A stretch of 64,000 bases of DNA from contig NZ_LT629732.1 of assembly GCF_900104745.1 (NCBI RefSeq), forward strand, positions 3,521,981-3,585,980. Direction: 5' to 3'. Below, in pieces: positions 35,311 to 43,743 of the stretch. Each line of letters opens with the position of its first letter. The stretch's first letter is position 1. This DNA is from Actinopolymorpha singaporensis (GTDB lineage: Bacteria; Actinomycetota; Actinomycetes; Propionibacteriales; Actinopolymorphaceae). The position numbers and the translations under genes were made by a program. Under the pieces are notes generated by a model, which was not told the DNA's origin, did not search any database, and saw nothing but the letters and a program-made list of their open reading frames with translations.

Positions 35311-38300
35311 TCACGACCGCCACTCTCGGGTGTACGGAATGTCGACCCGGGCGCCTTCGGCCACGTCGTAACGGAAGCCCCTGCCGAAGTCGTTCGGGTC
35401 GGCGTACCCGCGGACAGTGGTGATGTCGCCGATGTCGAGCACCACCGTGGTGTCGTCGGTGAAGCGTGCACCGTGGACGCGGTAGACGGCGTTGCGCGCG
35501 TTGGTGTCGGCGGTGGCCCGTGGGTTGACGGCGAAGTTCGGCGAGTTCGACTCGGGCCGCCAGGCGGGGGAGGAGATGTCCTCGAAGTCGGCGTTCTCGA
35601 CGGTGGTTCCGGAGATGGCCACGTCGTCGAACATCACCGCGACGCCGAAGTTGCTGACCGCCTTCCTGCTGAGAAGTCGCAACGTGAGTACGGCACTGCT
35701 CTTGCCGGCAAGCGGTCCGGTGACGTCGGCGGTGAGCACTCGCCACTCGCCCGCGCCGGCGACGTCTCGTTCGACCACGACCGCGCCGTCGATCAGCACC
35801 TGCACGAAGAAGTAGCCGGCCGTGGCTCCCGCGAAGTCGTCGTTCACCCTCACCGACAGCTGATGTGAGGTCGCCTGGTCGACGGTGATCTGCTGGGTCA
35901 GCGCGCCGAAGTCTCCGGCCTGCGATCGGGTCCTGGACGGAAACGCGATCCTCGCGTACGTGGACTGGGGAACGGTGACGTAGGCGTAGCTGTCCTGCAG
36001 TTTCAGGCCGGCCGGGACTCCGGCGTCGAGCTTGACGGTGAGCTGGTTGCTGACCGACAGGTCGCGGGTGAAGTCCCGCAACGTGCCGGTCGCGGCGGCC
36101 GGGCCCTGCATCTGTGGTAGCGGTCCCAGGAAGCTCGCCCCGTGGGTCCACGCGTACTCCGGCGCACCGCCGCGGGTGGAGTAGATCCCGAACGAACCGC
36201 GGAACCTGAGCTCCTGGCGGTTGCCGAGCTCGACCTTCAACATCACGTCGGTCCGCAGCGAGTTGACGATGTGGTCGACGCGGCCGTTGGTCAGCTCCAC
36301 GCGTACCGCAGCCGCCTCGTGCGCGGCGATGGTGCCGTCGATGGCCCGCACCGGCAGCATCGAGACCGACCGCACCACCCGGCGGTCGACGTACGGCTCG
36401 ATGAGCGAGACGAACTGGCTGGTGAGTTGCTTCCCCGCGGGAGCCTGCCGATGGGCGAGGAGGTAGCGCAACTTCGGCGGGTTGCCCGGCTTGTTGCGAG
36501 GCGGAGTGCCGTCGCAGATCGCCACATCGTCCACCTCGGACAGCATGGTGAGCCGCAGGTGGAGGTTCGGGTCGGGGTCGTGCACGCCCCAGGTGTCCTT
36601 GACCTTCCAGTCCACGCTGAATCGCCCGGTGGGACTGGTGTCCCGCGACACGTTGTCCAGCCAGTCGAAACCGCTGGCGTTGCTGCGGTACGGCGCGTCG
36701 TCTGGCGGCATGGGTACGTCCGGGCCGGCGTAGGTCCCGGTGGGCTGGTCGACGAGGGTCAGCCCTTCGGCAGTCGCGGGGCCCTCCGCGGCGTGGAAGG
36801 AGAAGTGGTGGTCGGTGCCGCCGACGACGCGGAACACGTCGAACGCGTAGAAGTCGGTGTCGTCGACCTTCACCATCGCCGAGAGCCGTCGGTAGGTGCT
36901 GGTCTGGGTGTACGCCGCCGGCGCCGAGGTGTCGCACAGCTGTACGCGATCACCGGCAGCGAAGCCGTGCGGCGTGCCCACCCACTGCTCGGCCTGTGGC
37001 CGCTTGTCGACCACCACCGTGTTGTGGGCGACGGTGTTCTGGTTCCACTCCTGCGTACGGATGCTGGCGTCGGCGAACTCCGGGTAGCCGAGGTCGGGCA
37101 ACAGGTCCACGCCGAAGCCGTGCATGCCGAGGTTGAGCGCGTCGAGGTGGCCGTGCCCGAAGGTGCGGCCGTAGTACACCCACAGGTCGCGCGCCTTGTC
37201 TTCGACGCCGTCACGCAGCATGGCGATGCCGTACCCGGTGAGGTTCTCACTGGGCGGCTGCCACGTGCCGTGCTCGGCGATGACCTTGCGGATCCGTTGC
37301 TGGACGCCGGGAACGTCCGGGCTGAAGAGGTTGCCGTAGAGGTTGTCGGTGCTGTTGCCGTTCATCAGGTACGCCATCTGGGCGTACTCCGGCAGGCCGA
37401 ACTTCTCGAAGAAGTAGAAGAACTCGCTGGGGGAGCCGAACAGGCCGGGGGCGCCGGTCGAGCCGGTGTCGCCGATCTGCGGGACGTAGGCACCCAGCAT
37501 CACCAGCGGATGCATGCCCTGGAACATCTTCCGGAACTTCGGGTGCTCGTACAGGTCCGCAGCGGGATAACCGGTGTACCCGTCGAGGACGTCGGCGATG
37601 CCACGCATGTGGCCGATCCACAGCCGGTTGTATCCCGGCGAGGCCTCGTTGCCCATGCCGTCGCGGTCCACGACGTCCACGAGCGTGCGGTAGACGTCGC
37701 CGCCCGATACGCGGTACTCGGGCGGAGGACCCAGGCTGCCCGTCTTGAAGACGAAGTCGATCCACTCCTTCGTCTCCGACGGCGAGTCCAGTACGACACC
37801 GGCGAGGGTGACCGACCGCTGGTGCATGCCGAAGTTGCCCCGGATCCTGCCGGCCTGGACGTTGGGGTACACCTGCCGGAGGATGCCGTTCTCGATGTTC
37901 ACCCGGATCGCGGCAGGGGAGTCCTTCGGCGCAAGGCCGTACTGCCTGGCCTTCTCCGACAGGAAGGGCACCACGTCGGCCTCGTCGGCGTTCGCGATCG
38001 CCGGGAAGAAGGCGTCGTAGGCGTCGCAGATCAGCTGGGAGAGCCCGGTCTCCCAGATGCAGCCGACCACCTTCCCCCTACCGCTCAGGCCGTCGGAGTG
38101 GAGGTAGCCGTCGGATCGCTTGTACGGCGTGGTGTCCATCGACGGGTACACGTCAGCGATCCGGTCGAGCAGGATCAGTCCCGCGTGGGCGTACCTGACG
38201 TCCCCGGTGGTGATGAAGGCGTCGCGCAGTGCGGGAAGTCCGTTGTAGATGGAGGCGGCGCCGGAGTAGAGCGCGGTCGCGCTGTACCAGACCAGCCAGT

Positions 38301-39015
38301 GGTTGTAGTACGGGACGAACGTCCACTTGGCGCCGTGGTCGTCGACCCAGCCGAAGCCGTCGTCGACACCCCAGGTCGGACCCTTCTCCGGGTACAGCTC
38401 GTTGACGAGCAGACTGCGGTCGGCGCGCGCCCGGTCGAAGTTGCCGTGCTCGTCCAGACCGCTCGCGTAGAACGCGCCGAAGTCGTTGGTGGGGTAGATC
38501 CGCGGCCGCCCGGAGTCCTCCGGTACCGAAGGGTCGATCAGCTTCCACGGCTGCTTGATCGGATCGGCGAGCCACGGGTAGTTCCCGAAACGGTAGATGT
38601 CCTTGCCGGTGACGGGGGAGCCGAGGTCCTGGTTCACGGCGTAGCTGCGCGGCAGGCCCTGGCCGGTGACCAGCTTCCAGAGCCAGTCGTCGCCCTTGGC
38701 GAGAAGGGGCTCGGCCTTCGCGACGGCGGCGTCACGGGCCTCCTTCGCCCAGTCGTACTGCTCGACGTTGCGGCGGGCCGCCGCCACCATCTCGTCGGTG
38801 TAGATCGTCGGCTTCGCCTTGGTCGGTACGTCTGCGAGAGCGAGCGCGGGCGCGACCGTCGGGGCGGCCAGGACCGTGGTCGCGGCCGCCGGGTCGGGAA
38901 CGAGGGGCGGCAGCATCGCAGCCGTGCCGAGGAGCATGCCGTACCGCAGGACGTCGCGGCGACTGGGCTGGAAACCACCCCGCGACGGTGGCACGGGTTC
39001 GCCGTATCCGCTCAT
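35311..39015 (-). CDS. Large secreted heparinase II/III-like polysaccharide lyase with C-terminal carbohydrate-binding region
   Basis: A 1234-residue secreted protein. ATG 39015 has CGAGGTG upstream and begins a Tat signal (PSRRDVLRYGMLLGTAAMLP). An alpha-helical barrel follows (residues about 80-600), then the heparinase II/III-like beta-sandwich with GRTFGHGHLDALNLGMHGFG, DLLPDLGYPEF and WNQNTVAHNTVVVDKR, which carry the conserved catalytic and metal-site His residues. The last 350 residues include jelly-roll modules resembling carbohydrate-binding domains (SHQLSVRVNDDFAG, VAVMFDDVAISG). It should cleave an acidic polysaccharide outside the cell by beta-elimination; the polymer is unknown. 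Its promoter shares a 39-bp bipartite element with the broken glycosidase upstream. Confidence 0.86.
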   Translation of the reverse strand: MSGYGEPVPPSRGGFQPSRRDVLRYGMLLGTAAMLPPLVPDPAAATTVLAAPTVAPALALADVPTKAKPTIYTDEMVAAARRNVEQYDWAKEARDAAVAKAEPLLAKGDDWLWKLVTGQGLPRSYAVNQDLGSPVTGKDIYRFGNYPWLADPIKQPWKLIDPSVPEDSGRPRIYPTNDFGAFYASGLDEHGNFDRARADRSLLVNELYPEKGPTWGVDDGFGWVDDHGAKWTFVPYYNHWLVWYSATALYSGAASIYNGLPALRDAFITTGDVRYAHAGLILLDRIADVYPSMDTTPYKRSDGYLHSDGLSGRGKVVGCIWETGLSQLICDAYDAFFPAIANADEADVVPFLSEKARQYGLAPKDSPAAIRVNIENGILRQVYPNVQAGRIRGNFGMHQRSVTLAGVVLDSPSETKEWIDFVFKTGSLGPPPEYRVSGGDVYRTLVDVVDRDGMGNEASPGYNRLWIGHMRGIADVLDGYTGYPAADLYEHPKFRKMFQGMHPLVMLGAYVPQIGDTGSTGAPGLFGSPSEFFYFFEKFGLPEYAQMAYLMNGNSTDNLYGNLFSPDVPGVQQRIRKVIAEHGTWQPPSENLTGYGIAMLRDGVEDKARDLWVYYGRTFGHGHLDALNLGMHGFGVDLLPDLGYPEFADASIRTQEWNQNTVAHNTVVVDKRPQAEQWVGTPHGFAAGDRVQLCDTSAPAAYTQTSTYRRLSAMVKVDDTDFYAFDVFRVVGGTDHHFSFHAAEGPATAEGLTLVDQPTGTYAGPDVPMPPDDAPYRSNASGFDWLDNVSRDTSPTGRFSVDWKVKDTWGVHDPDPNLHLRLTMLSEVDDVAICDGTPPRNKPGNPPKLRYLLAHRQAPAGKQLTSQFVSLIEPYVDRRVVRSVSMLPVRAIDGTIAAHEAAAVRVELTNGRVDHIVNSLRTDVMLKVELGNRQELRFRGSFGIYSTRGGAPEYAWTHGASFLGPLPQMQGPAAATGTLRDFTRDLSVSNQLTVKLDAGVPAGLKLQDSYAYVTVPQSTYARIAFPSRTRSQAGDFGALTQQITVDQATSHQLSVRVNDDFAGATAGYFFVQVLIDGAVVVERDVAGAGEWRVLTADVTGPLAGKSSAVLTLRLLSRKAVSNFGVAVMFDDVAISGTTVENADFEDISSPAWRPESNSPNFAVNPRATADTNARNAVYRVHGARFTDDTTVVLDIGDITTVRGYADPNDFGRGFRYDVAEGARVDIPYTREWRS

Positions 39016-39141
39016 GAAAGCACCTCGGTTGGGTCGTATCGGCCGGTACGTCGACGGCAGCGGTTCACGGCTGTCGATCGCGGTGCACTCAGTCCGGGTT
39101 GCATCGACTGAGTAGAGGCGCCGCGCGCTTCTTGGTGCCAG

Positions 39142-39203
39142 AACATAGACACGGAGGAGGTTTCGGGCAAGACCTAAAGTCGTGCCTTGGCCGCACCGGG
39201 CCA
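39142..39203 (-). promoter_or_regulatory. Promoter and bipartite element of the lyase gene (copy 1)
   Basis: On the minus strand, TGGCCCGGTGCGGCCA (39203-39188, TGGCC/GGCCA palindrome arms) is followed after 7 bases by ACTTTAGGTCTTGCCC (39180-39165). Its TTGCCC end can serve as a -35 hexamer; 17 bases on is TATGTT (39147-39142), a good -10. Both 16-mers and the 7-base gap recur at 40381-40419. This looks like an operator or a special-sigma promoter upstream of polysaccharide genes. Confidence 0.65.
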
Positions 39204-39212
39204 CCCGGCGAA

Positions 39213-40318
39213 TCAACGAGCGGGGGAGCCGGCGAGCGCCGGTGGGAGCCGGTACACCACCATCGACTCGGCCGGCACGACGTCGATGAGCGCCCGCTGG
39301 TCGGCAGTCCTGGCGGGCCTTGGACGCAACACCGTTCGCTGCTGGGCGATCGCGTCGGACACCGAGCTCTCGTCGAGCTGATAGCGCAGGGCTCGTGATG
39401 CCTGGCCGAGAACTCCCACCTCGACGTCCACATCGCGTTCCAAGCACAGCCAGCTCAGCAGTGCCACCAGGTGGTCGGCCAGGTCGGCGTAGCGATCCGG
39501 TGACCAGTCCAGGGGCCGCCACATCACGAGGTTAGCCCGGGTGCCCAGACTGCCGTACAGGCGAAGGTCCGCCAGCAGCGCCTGCACCATCGGGCCGCCG
39601 AAGTCATGGCGTTCGCCGGAGACCCACCAGGTCGTGTCGGTGAACACCCGGACCCACGACGGCCGCAACGCCGACAGTCGTTCCTCCACGATGCCGCGCT
39701 GCTGCGCCGTCAGGGCGCGGGGTGCGAACGCATACATGCCTCCAGCGACACGTCGTCGAACGCGGCCTCTCCGTGTCCGTCCAGGAGCAGGCGGATCGCG
39801 ATCGTGGTGGTGTCCGGCGGAACCTCGCCCAGCATCTCGATCCGGACCCAGTCGTGGGTGCTCCAGAGCGAACCCGACTGTGACCACGTGATCCGCTTGC
39901 CGGCGGCGTCGAGGTAGTCGATGGCGAGATAGGCGCCGTACCCGTCGGCCGCCTCCCTGGTACGCACCCACGCTGACATGCGCAGCAGCGTTCGCACAGC
40001 CGACGCGGCCAGTCGTTGCCCCACATTCGGCCAGGCGACCGGCGCCTGTTCTGGGACGATAATGACCGCCCCACCACCGCCGTTCCGTCCCGCACCGACA
40101 CGGATCTCCACCGATGCCGGGGCTTCGACGACCCGCTCCCACGCGGACGGGGTCTGCTCGAACTCGTCGTCGTCAACCGGAAGTTGCTCGGCGACGCCGA
40201 GACTGTCTGCACCGAAGACGTTCGGCCCCAACTCGCCGGCCGGTCCGGCCGCCGAGACGACCGCGGGCACAGCTGCGAAGTTGTCCTTCGCGTCAGCTGG
40301 GGGAGTTGCGACTGCCAT
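39213..40318 (-). pseudogene. Broken glycoside hydrolase with N-terminal carbohydrate-binding module
   Basis: From ATG 40318 the minus strand encodes about 200 residues with a CBM4/9-like jelly roll (LLRMSAWVRTREAADGYGAY, HDWVRIEMLGEVPPDTTTIA, GEAAFDDVSLEA) and then stops at 39710. The homologous reading continues in another frame with MYAFAPRALTAQQRGIVEER and LRPSWVRVFTDTTWW, the start of a TIM-barrel glycosidase. Soon after, the frame passes to what looks like a C-terminal beta-domain ending AESMVVYRLPPALAG at 39213. The barrel is far too short, so besides the frameshift near 39725 a large internal deletion is likely. The promoter element at 40381-40419 is intact. Confidence 0.65.
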
Positions 40319-40357
40319 TCCCGGGTGAACGGAATGCGGCCGGCTGCACCAGCCCGA

Positions 40358-40419
40358 AGATGGGCAGGGCCTGAGTTTCCGGGCAAGACCCAAAGTGCAG
40401 AGGTGGCCGCACCGGGCCA
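40358..40419 (-). promoter_or_regulatory. Promoter and bipartite element (copy 2)
   Basis: On the minus strand TGGCCCGGTGCGGCCA (40419-40404), 7 bases, then ACTTTGGGTCTTGCCC (40396-40381) repeat the element upstream of the lyase gene with one base change. TTGCCC is followed after 17 bases by CCATCT (40363-40358), a weak -10. It precedes the broken glycosidase gene starting at 40318. Confidence 0.6.
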
Positions 40420-40420
40420 T

Positions 40421-40734
40421 CGACGCCGGTCGATGATGACTCAGGAAAGAAGTACGCCCACCTTGGATTGGTCGACAGGCTGGTCAAAGCTGCGTGGAGC
40501 GGCTTGACGCAATCGACAGGTCGGCGTACAGGTCCCACATGCGCCGGCAGTTCTGGTGGTCAACGCCGCCGGACGCCGGCCGACGTGGGTTGACACCGCT
40601 GGCTCGGTTCAGTACTCCTTCAACGGACCCAGTCCGCTGGTTGGCGCGACGAGCGACGTTTCCGGACGCACGAGGCACTCGAACAGGGCGAACGTCCGTC
40701 GGCGCGGCCTCCTCGAAGAGACAGGGACTGACCC
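40421..40734. other. Intergenic stretch, nothing recognised
   Basis: About 310 bases between the divergent glycosidase remnant and metalloprotease gene. Small open frames here have no recognisable domain. It must contain the metalloprotease promoter, but no convincing hexamers stand out. Confidence 0.4.
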
Positions 40735-41703
40735 ATGAGCTCCAACGGCGAAACGAACGGCTCGGAGATCGACGCGACACCGAATGGGGACACGCCAACC
40801 GTTCGGCGGTGCGCGACCATGGACGTGCACCGGCGCCTCCTCTCGACCAGTCCAGAGTACGTTCACGCCCGGGACCTGATCGAGAACGAGACCATGCGCC
40901 TGATCCAGGGCGCCGGCCGGGACGGGGTGACACGCATTCCCGTGGTCGTTCATGTCGTCTGGAACACCGCGGACCAGAACATCGCCGACGATCAGATCAC
41001 GTCCCAGATCGAGGTGCTGAACCAGGACTTCCGGCGTACGAACGCCGATGTGAGCAACACGCCGTCCGCGTTTCTCGCTTTGGCCAGTGATGCTCGGGCC
41101 GAGTTCTTCCTTGCCGAGACGGCGCCGGACGGATCGCCGACCACCGGGACAGAGCGTCGGCAGACGTCGGTGCAGTCGTTCAGCGACGACGACGCTGTGA
41201 AGTCGTCCAGCTCAGGTGGGCTCGACGCGTGGCCGGCTGCCAACTACCTCAACATCTGGGTCTGCCCGCTGGGAGGTGGCCTGCTCGGGTACGCGCAGTT
41301 CCCCGGCGGCCCGCCGGACACGGACGGCGTCGTGATCCTGCACTCGGGGTTCGGGACCACCGGCACGGCGGCCGCTCCGTTCGACCTTGGCCGTACGACC
41401 ACCCACGAGGTCGGCCACTGGCTCAACCTCAATCACATCTGGGGCGACGACGGCACTGGCTGCACCGGCACGGACAACGTGTCCGACACTCCGAACCAGG
41501 GCGGCCCGAACTACGGGAGGCCCACCTTCCCGCACGTCAGTTGTGACAACGGGCCGGATGGCGACATGTTCATGAACTACATGGACTATGTCGACGACGC
41601 GGCCATGGTGATGTTCTCGGCCGGGCAGGTGGCGCGCATGCAGGCATGCCTGGAAGGCCCGCGCAGTTCGATTGGTGAGGAGGCTCCTGTTTCATCTGCG
41701 TGA
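40735..41703 (+). CDS. Zinc metalloprotease of the M43 (pappalysin/cytophagalysin) type
   Basis: A 322-residue protease. The zinc site [11 protein letters not shown] has His224, Glu225, His228 and His234 (HExxHxxGxxH-like, with Asn at the Gly position), followed by [10 protein letters not shown] and the Met-turn MNYMDY near 280-285. An early block [12 protein letters not shown] and a Cys pair (TGC, VSC) are also typical of M43. The length matches the catalytic unit alone. ATG 40735 gives [20 protein letters not shown], with no signal peptide or Tat motif, although family members are normally secreted. It may stay inside or leave by another route. Substrate proteins unknown. Confidence 0.87.
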   Translation: MSSNGETNGSEIDATPNGDTPTVRRCATMDVHRRLLSTSPEYVHARDLIENETMRLIQGAGRDGVTRIPVVVHVVWNTADQNIADDQITSQIEVLNQDFRRTNADVSNTPSAFLALASDARAEFFLAETAPDGSPTTGTERRQTSVQSFSDDDAVKSSSSGGLDAWPAANYLNIWVCPLGGGLLGYAQFPGGPPDTDGVVILHSGFGTTGTAAAPFDLGRTTTHEVGHWLNLNHIWGDDGTGCTGTDNVSDTPNQGGPNYGRPTFPHVSCDNGPDGDMFMNYMDYVDDAAMVMFSAGQVARMQACLEGPRSSIGEEAPVSSA

Positions 41704-41766
41704 CCGTCCGTCGTGGATACTACTGGGGGGAGCGGGCTGCTTACCCGCGACGGAGAGGTTCGGACA

Positions 41767-42078
41767 ATGAGCGCGCCCGATGATCAGGGCCCGATCCGCG
41801 GCAACTGGACCCACTCGTACGAAGAGGACGCTTCGGGGATCGAGGTCTATCGACCGACCGCCACGTTTCCCTTCCCTCCGGCGCGAAGAGGTCGTGAACG
41901 ACTCACGTTCGACGGTGACCAGGTGGTTGTGTCCCCACCCGGACCCGATGACCGGACACGGCCAAGGGCGACCCTACGGCGCCTCGGCACGGGGAGGTTC
42001 GGCGAACCGGAAACCGGTGCCGAGGGATTCGAGATCGTGGAGGCCACACCGGACGTCGTCCGGATACGTCGCAGCTGA
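41767..42078 (+). CDS. Small uncharacterised protein
   Basis: A 103-residue soluble protein from ATG 41767, preceded by GGAGAGG. It starts MSAPDDQGPIRGNWTHSYEE, has a Pro/Arg-rich centre (FPFPPARRGRERL) and ends EIVEATPDVVRIRRS. It contains no lysine. The alternating strands (ERLTFDGDQVVVSPPG, FEIVEATPDVVRI) suggest a small beta structure. It lies 63 bases after the metalloprotease in the same direction and may be cotranscribed, for example as an inhibitor or partner; this is speculation. I do not recognise a named family. Confidence 0.65.
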   Translation: MSAPDDQGPIRGNWTHSYEEDASGIEVYRPTATFPFPPARRGRERLTFDGDQVVVSPPGPDDRTRPRATLRRLGTGRFGEPETGAEGFEIVEATPDVVRIRRS

Positions 42079-42240
42079 CCCAGCCGGCCGCGCTGACGTC
42101 AGCGGCGAAGGTCGTGGAACATGACGTGCAGGTACTCGCCCAGTGCTCGACCCACACCTTGCGCGCGTTCGGCGCCACCATCAGGTTGCCGCTCGCGATG
42201 TGCGAACCGGGACCGGGCCAACAGCCGAGCACAGGCGAGG

Positions 42241-43302
42241 TCAGAGGTCGACCACCTGTCCCGTGGCGATGGACTCGTCCGCCGCCATCACGATGCGCAG
42301 GCTGGTGACCGCGTCGTCCATCTCGCTGCCGAGGTCGAGATCGTTGATGATCGCCCGGAGCAGATGCCGTTGCTCCTTCTCGCAGAGCTCGTCGTGGTCG
42401 GGTTCGTCTGCCATGTCAATGCGTTCGTCACGCAGGTCGTAGGTGCCGTCGGGGGACTTCTCGGCGTGGTGCCAAAGGATCTGGTTCGTACGAGTGTGCG
42501 CGTTGATGTCGTCGGAGCGGACTGCGACGTCGCTCGACTCCGCCATCACGATCGACACCGAACCGTTCGGGCCGATGACGTCCTTGACGAAGAAGGCGGT
42601 CTCGCTCATCATCGGGCCCCAGCCGGCCTCGTACCACCCGACCGAGCCGTCGGCGAAGGTGACCTGCAGCATGCCGTAGTTGTTCAGCGGAACCTCGTCG
42701 GTGAGCCGGGCGCCGATGGCGTGCACGCGCACCGGCTTCGCGGCGGTCATCCGGCACATCACGTCGACGTAGTGCACTCCGCAGTCGACGATCGGCGGGA
42801 AGCTGCCCATGAGGCGTTTGTGCCAGTCCCAGGTCTCGCCGTTGGACTGCTGGTTGAGATTCATCCGGAACACCAGCGGAGCGCCGAGCTGACGCGCGAT
42901 CTCGACGAATCCGGTCCAGGACGGGTGCTGGCGCAGGATGTATCCGACGACCAGCTTCCGTCCGGTACGCCGCGCGGTGTCGACGACGGCCCGCGCCGAC
43001 TCCACGGTCTCGGCAAGCGGCTTCTCGACGAAGACGTGAGCGCCGGCCTCCATCGCCTGGATGGCGTATGCGGCGTGGCTGTCGGGCAGCGTGTTGATCG
43101 ACACGACGTCCGGACGTAGCTCGCTCAGTGCCTCCTCGTAGCTGGTGAACCTCTTCGCGTCCTTGAGCGGCTCGGGCAGGTCCAGGTCCGTCACGTGCCG
43201 GGTGCACACACCCACCACGTCGTACTCCGGGATGCGGGCGTAGGCCAGCGCGTGGGACATGCCCATGTTCCCCAGCCCGACCACCAGAACCCGCTGACTC
43301 AT
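42241..43302 (-). CDS. Gfo/Idh/MocA family oxidoreductase
   Basis: A 353-residue enzyme with the Rossmann start RVLVVGLGNMGMSHALAYAR, the catalytic VEKPLAE motif with its Lys intact, and the family C-terminal domain including DCGVHYVDVMCRM, where the Asp and His of the substrate site lie. It should oxidise a sugar, inositol or amino-sugar hydroxyl with NAD(P). ATG 43302 is used; GAGGTG precedes it. It differs in motif and sequence from the other family member at 27672-28712. It stands alone and is divergent from the glucose-6-phosphate dehydrogenase homologue. Confidence 0.9.
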   Translation of the reverse strand: MSQRVLVVGLGNMGMSHALAYARIPEYDVVGVCTRHVTDLDLPEPLKDAKRFTSYEEALSELRPDVVSINTLPDSHAAYAIQAMEAGAHVFVEKPLAETVESARAVVDTARRTGRKLVVGYILRQHPSWTGFVEIARQLGAPLVFRMNLNQQSNGETWDWHKRLMGSFPPIVDCGVHYVDVMCRMTAAKPVRVHAIGARLTDEVPLNNYGMLQVTFADGSVGWYEAGWGPMMSETAFFVKDVIGPNGSVSIVMAESSDVAVRSDDINAHTRTNQILWHHAEKSPDGTYDLRDERIDMADEPDHDELCEKEQRHLLRAIINDLDLGSEMDDAVTSLRIVMAADESIATGQVVDL

Positions 43303-43743
43303 GGTTCACCTCGATGCGGTACGCACGTCCGTGCGGTTGCCGATGAGTACATGCCTACTGTGCTGGCGATTCCGCTGAGCGGCAACCTTAGCCGGATGTG
43401 TCCTGCGACGGAGCCACGTGCGGCCACTCGCTGTGTGGCTCTCTCTTCCGCTGGACCCGCAACCGATGGTCGCGGGCCGGCCGTCGAAAGGCCAACCCCG
43501 CGGAGGAGGTCCGGGGCGAACCTCAGGTCTCCGCCGTTAAGGAAGTTCATCGTTACTTCTCGGGTCCGCGCCTTTTGCGTACGGCTTCGACCGAGCCGCG
43601 CGGCGGCTTCGCAGGGCCGCGTGCAGAGCAGTCGGCAATCAGCTGGGTGGAGTGCGACGTACGTTGAACGTGAGGGGCGCTGGGGTGCTGTCACGCGATG
43701 TCAAGGGCCCAGAAACAGCCAGCCGAAGGGGCGGGTGATACCC
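43303..43743. other. Divergent intergenic region
   Basis: About 440 bases between the oxidoreductase and the dehydrogenase homologue. I find no gene with domain content. A palindrome GCACGTCCGTGC lies at about 43323-43334 just upstream of the oxidoreductase start and could be an operator. No clear promoter hexamers were chosen. Confidence 0.35.

Noticed and set aside
36142-39111. 989-residue open frame antisense to the heparinase-like gene
   Set aside because: No domain content; shadow of the lyase gene.
39165-39203. Riboswitch or structured RNA in front of the lyase gene
   Set aside because: The conserved blocks lie at and upstream of the likely -35 region, so they are mostly not transcribed toward the gene; they fit no riboswitch consensus I know.
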